A stretch of 64,000 bases of DNA from Erythroxylum novogranatense (taxonomy: Eukaryota > Streptophyta > Magnoliopsida > Malpighiales > Erythroxylaceae): positions 1,426,001-1,490,000 of the forward strand of contig CM057229.1 in the NCBI GenBank assembly GCA_029891385.1. Direction: 5' to 3'. Numbering within the stretch: the stretch's first letter is position 1; every line of letters starts with the position of its first letter. Below are positions 60,779-64,000 of the stretch, one piece after another. The position numbers and the translations under genes were made by a program. Below the pieces are notes generated by a model. The model saw only the letters and a program-made list of their open reading frames with translations. It had not been told where the DNA came from and did not search any database.

Positions 60779-60787
60779 TTTATATAA
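60779..60787 (+). promoter_or_regulatory. TATA box of the H3.3 gene
   Basis: TTTATATAAATT upstream of the histone gene, with a 5' leader that probably starts near 60810. The leader appears to contain an intron (next entry). Confidence 0.55.
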
Positions 60788-60911
60788 ATTCAGTTGTTTG
60801 ACATTGTCAGTCATTAATCGTAACAAAGTCGTATTTGGAGGTTAACGTTTCAGAAGGTCAAAGGGCTAAGAACCTTCACGCTCTCTGTAGATCGTCTCTC
60901 GATTTCGAAGG

Positions 60912-61011
60912 GTGAGGATATCTCTCTGATTTTGGGTTTCTTTTAGTAGTTCTGAAACCTTTGATTCATGTTTCTGAGCGAAACTCTTTGTAGACTCTAG
61001 GTTATTTGCAG
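60912..61011 (+). other. Probable leader intron of the H3.3 gene
   Basis: Donor GTGAGG at 60912 and acceptor TTATTTGCAG ending at 61011 bracket a 100-nt T-rich stretch 28 nt before the ATG. Introns in the 5' UTR are common in plant H3.3 genes. Not confirmed by transcript data. Confidence 0.5.
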
Positions 61012-61039
61012 AATTTGGTGTTTCTTGATCTTGAAAGAT

Positions 61040-62400
<1,361 letters not shown>

Positions 62401-64000
62401 GCAACAATTTGATCACTTGTCGCTTATAGTTAGGTTTCCTCAATACTTAGAATTACTGTTGACCCAAAATAATAATGTCTAATTAGAACCCTTTAGTGTT
62501 TTGAAAAATATGTTCGGTTTATTCTATTCTAAATTGTTGTGGTTATATATTATCTTAAAACTACATTGTTATGTAAAGATATGTTCTGTTCTAAAAATCA
62601 TACGCTAAATTTGGGGACGGTGTGTACTCTATGGTATTAATGTTAGTTGAAAACAAAGCCCATTAACGGGTTGGTCTCGATTCATATGTTGGTGTGAGAG
62701 AGTTAATTAATCCAAGATATGGGCTATGAATTTGCTACAAGTGATAATGCTTTTCAAGCTATTGTTTAATAGCAAGTAATGTCTATTAAATTAAATGTGA
62801 TACACAAATGTGAATCGTTTAAACTAAATTAGTATTGATAATAGTGATGGTCGAATATCACCAATGATGGTGGATTGGGAATTGTCTAAAGTACTGCTGA
62901 AAATGACAATGATCTTTTATGAAGAATTAAATGAAACTTTTGGATTGAATTTATTAATAAATTAGATTTAATTATATTAATGAGATTGAATTAAATTTGA
63001 TTTACTGATTGGAATAAATTAATAATATTATAATTAAATTCTGTTTAGAACATAATTAAAATGAATTTAATTATTTTATAACATTTTATTCTTATGTAAA
63101 GTTTAATTTAAAACACCTAAATTTTTAAACCTAACAATCTTCCAACAAATCTTGAGATTAACTCATGCTCATACCTTTACCATAAACAAAAAAATACTGT
63201 AAAAAATGTAGAATTCAATGGTTCTATGCATAAGAATGAAGAAATTGATTCAACCTCTTGAGAATATTTCAATTCATTGTTTAGTCTCCGTTTTCTCTTG
63301 TATTAATTTTTCTTTTGTTTCCCTCCTTCTCATGGTTTCGCTTTCTAGGTGATTTATAAACTCAATTATAAATCACCTCCGTTTTCTCCGTTTTCTCTTG
63401 TATTAATTTATAAACTCAATTATCTCGAATTCTACATCACAATATTTTACCTTTCTAGTGCAACATATTTCTCCCTCAAGATCCTAAATGGAACAAGATT
63501 CACTTAAAATGTAGTTGAAAACAAATAAACAAAAATATCTAGATATATATATATATAATTCGAGAATTGCAAAAGAATGTAGACAGGATGAGAAAATGAA
63601 ATGAGAAAATAAAATGATGAATCTAAAAGAGAACGATGATCGTAGACAAAAAAATAAAAAAGGAAAAGATACTCGTGAATAAAAAAAAGGAAAAACCTGG
63701 ATATGGTGGGAGGTGTTGATTCGTGGAGAAAGTGTTGTTGTTCCCTTTCTTAATATGAGGGGCTGCTTGAGATGAATAGATATATGGTACAATTAGATGT
63801 GTCTTATTAGAAAGATATTTTTAACGTTCAAAAGAAGAATTGAAGTCTTAATTCGTAATTCAATTCTAATATTTTTTCAGATGAGTTCAATTTATAAAGA
63901 ATGGTGAGATTCAATTCATGTATGAATTCAACTCATAATTTATAAAGAATGATGAGATTCAATTCATGTATGAATTCAACTCATAATTTTTTCTGTTTTC
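62401..64000. other. H3.3 3' flank and intergenic DNA
   Basis: The first 200-300 nt are probably the H3.3 3' UTR. The rest is AT-rich with short tandem duplications near 63345-63420 and 63889-63984. The 102-codon ORF on the minus strand at 63484-63792 has no recognisable domain. Confidence 0.55.
63889..63984. repeat. Two-copy 48-bp tandem repeat
   Basis: AATTTATAAAGAATG at 63889 and 63937 starts two near-identical units, each containing the palindrome-like TTCATGTATGAATTCAACTC. Confidence 0.88.

Overview
The window is nuclear DNA from a flowering plant, almost certainly a eudicot. It is AT-rich, the genes have many GT-AG introns, and it carries plant-only families (SAUR, IQD, BASIC PENTACYSTEINE) and plant repeats (TRIM, Au-type SINE, hAT and Harbinger-like MITEs, copia). 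I could not identify the species from sequence alone. All exon boundaries were placed by eye from splice dinucleotides, phase consistency and remembered family sequence.

Seven protein-coding genes are supported. They are an intronless SAUR (4804-5256, minus); an RNA polymerase I RPA43-like subunit (21531-23225, minus, 6 exons); a PRP22/DHX8-type DEAH-box splicing helicase (24415-28966, plus, 2 exons); a TLD-domain protein (30857-34250, plus, 7 exons); an IQD calmodulin-binding protein of the IQD32 type (39019-43660, minus, 6 exons ending in a 20-nt exon); a class II BASIC PENTACYSTEINE GAGA-binding factor (56023-57306, minus, 2 coding exons); and histone H3.3 (61040-62400, plus, 4 coding exons).

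Non-coding RNA: 54405-54876 holds a cluster of box C/D snoRNAs behind a telo-box/site II promoter (about 54129-54283). Two of them have guides complementary to 18S and 25S rRNA. Part of this cluster is copied inside intron 1 of the H3.3 gene. There one snoRNA copy keeps every box and the other has lost its C, D' and D boxes. The same intron also carries a decayed duplicate of H3.3 exon 2. The RPA43 promoter has the same telo-box/site II pair, so the window holds two ribosome-biogenesis loci.

Mobile elements fill much of the rest: a 479-bp TRIM (5554-6032); two 1.2-kb Harbinger-like elements (8303-9504, 36788-37999); three copies of an AT-rich MITE-like family; a decayed LINE reverse transcriptase (about 15690-19650, minus) broken by a 1477-bp solo LTR and a 0.9-kb unknown insertion; an Au-type SINE in the helicase intron; a gag-only copia element (34404-36554, minus) with perfect target duplications; a decayed hAT-like transposase gene (49408-52234) split by a 523-bp hAT MITE; and a tRNA-derived SINE (52600-52850). 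Target site duplications were found for most of these.

The remaining intergenic DNA (1-4.8 kb, 9.5-15.6 kb, 43.7-49.4 kb, 52.9-54.1 kb, 62.4-64 kb) is AT-rich with only short ORFs and simple repeats. I see no supported gene there.
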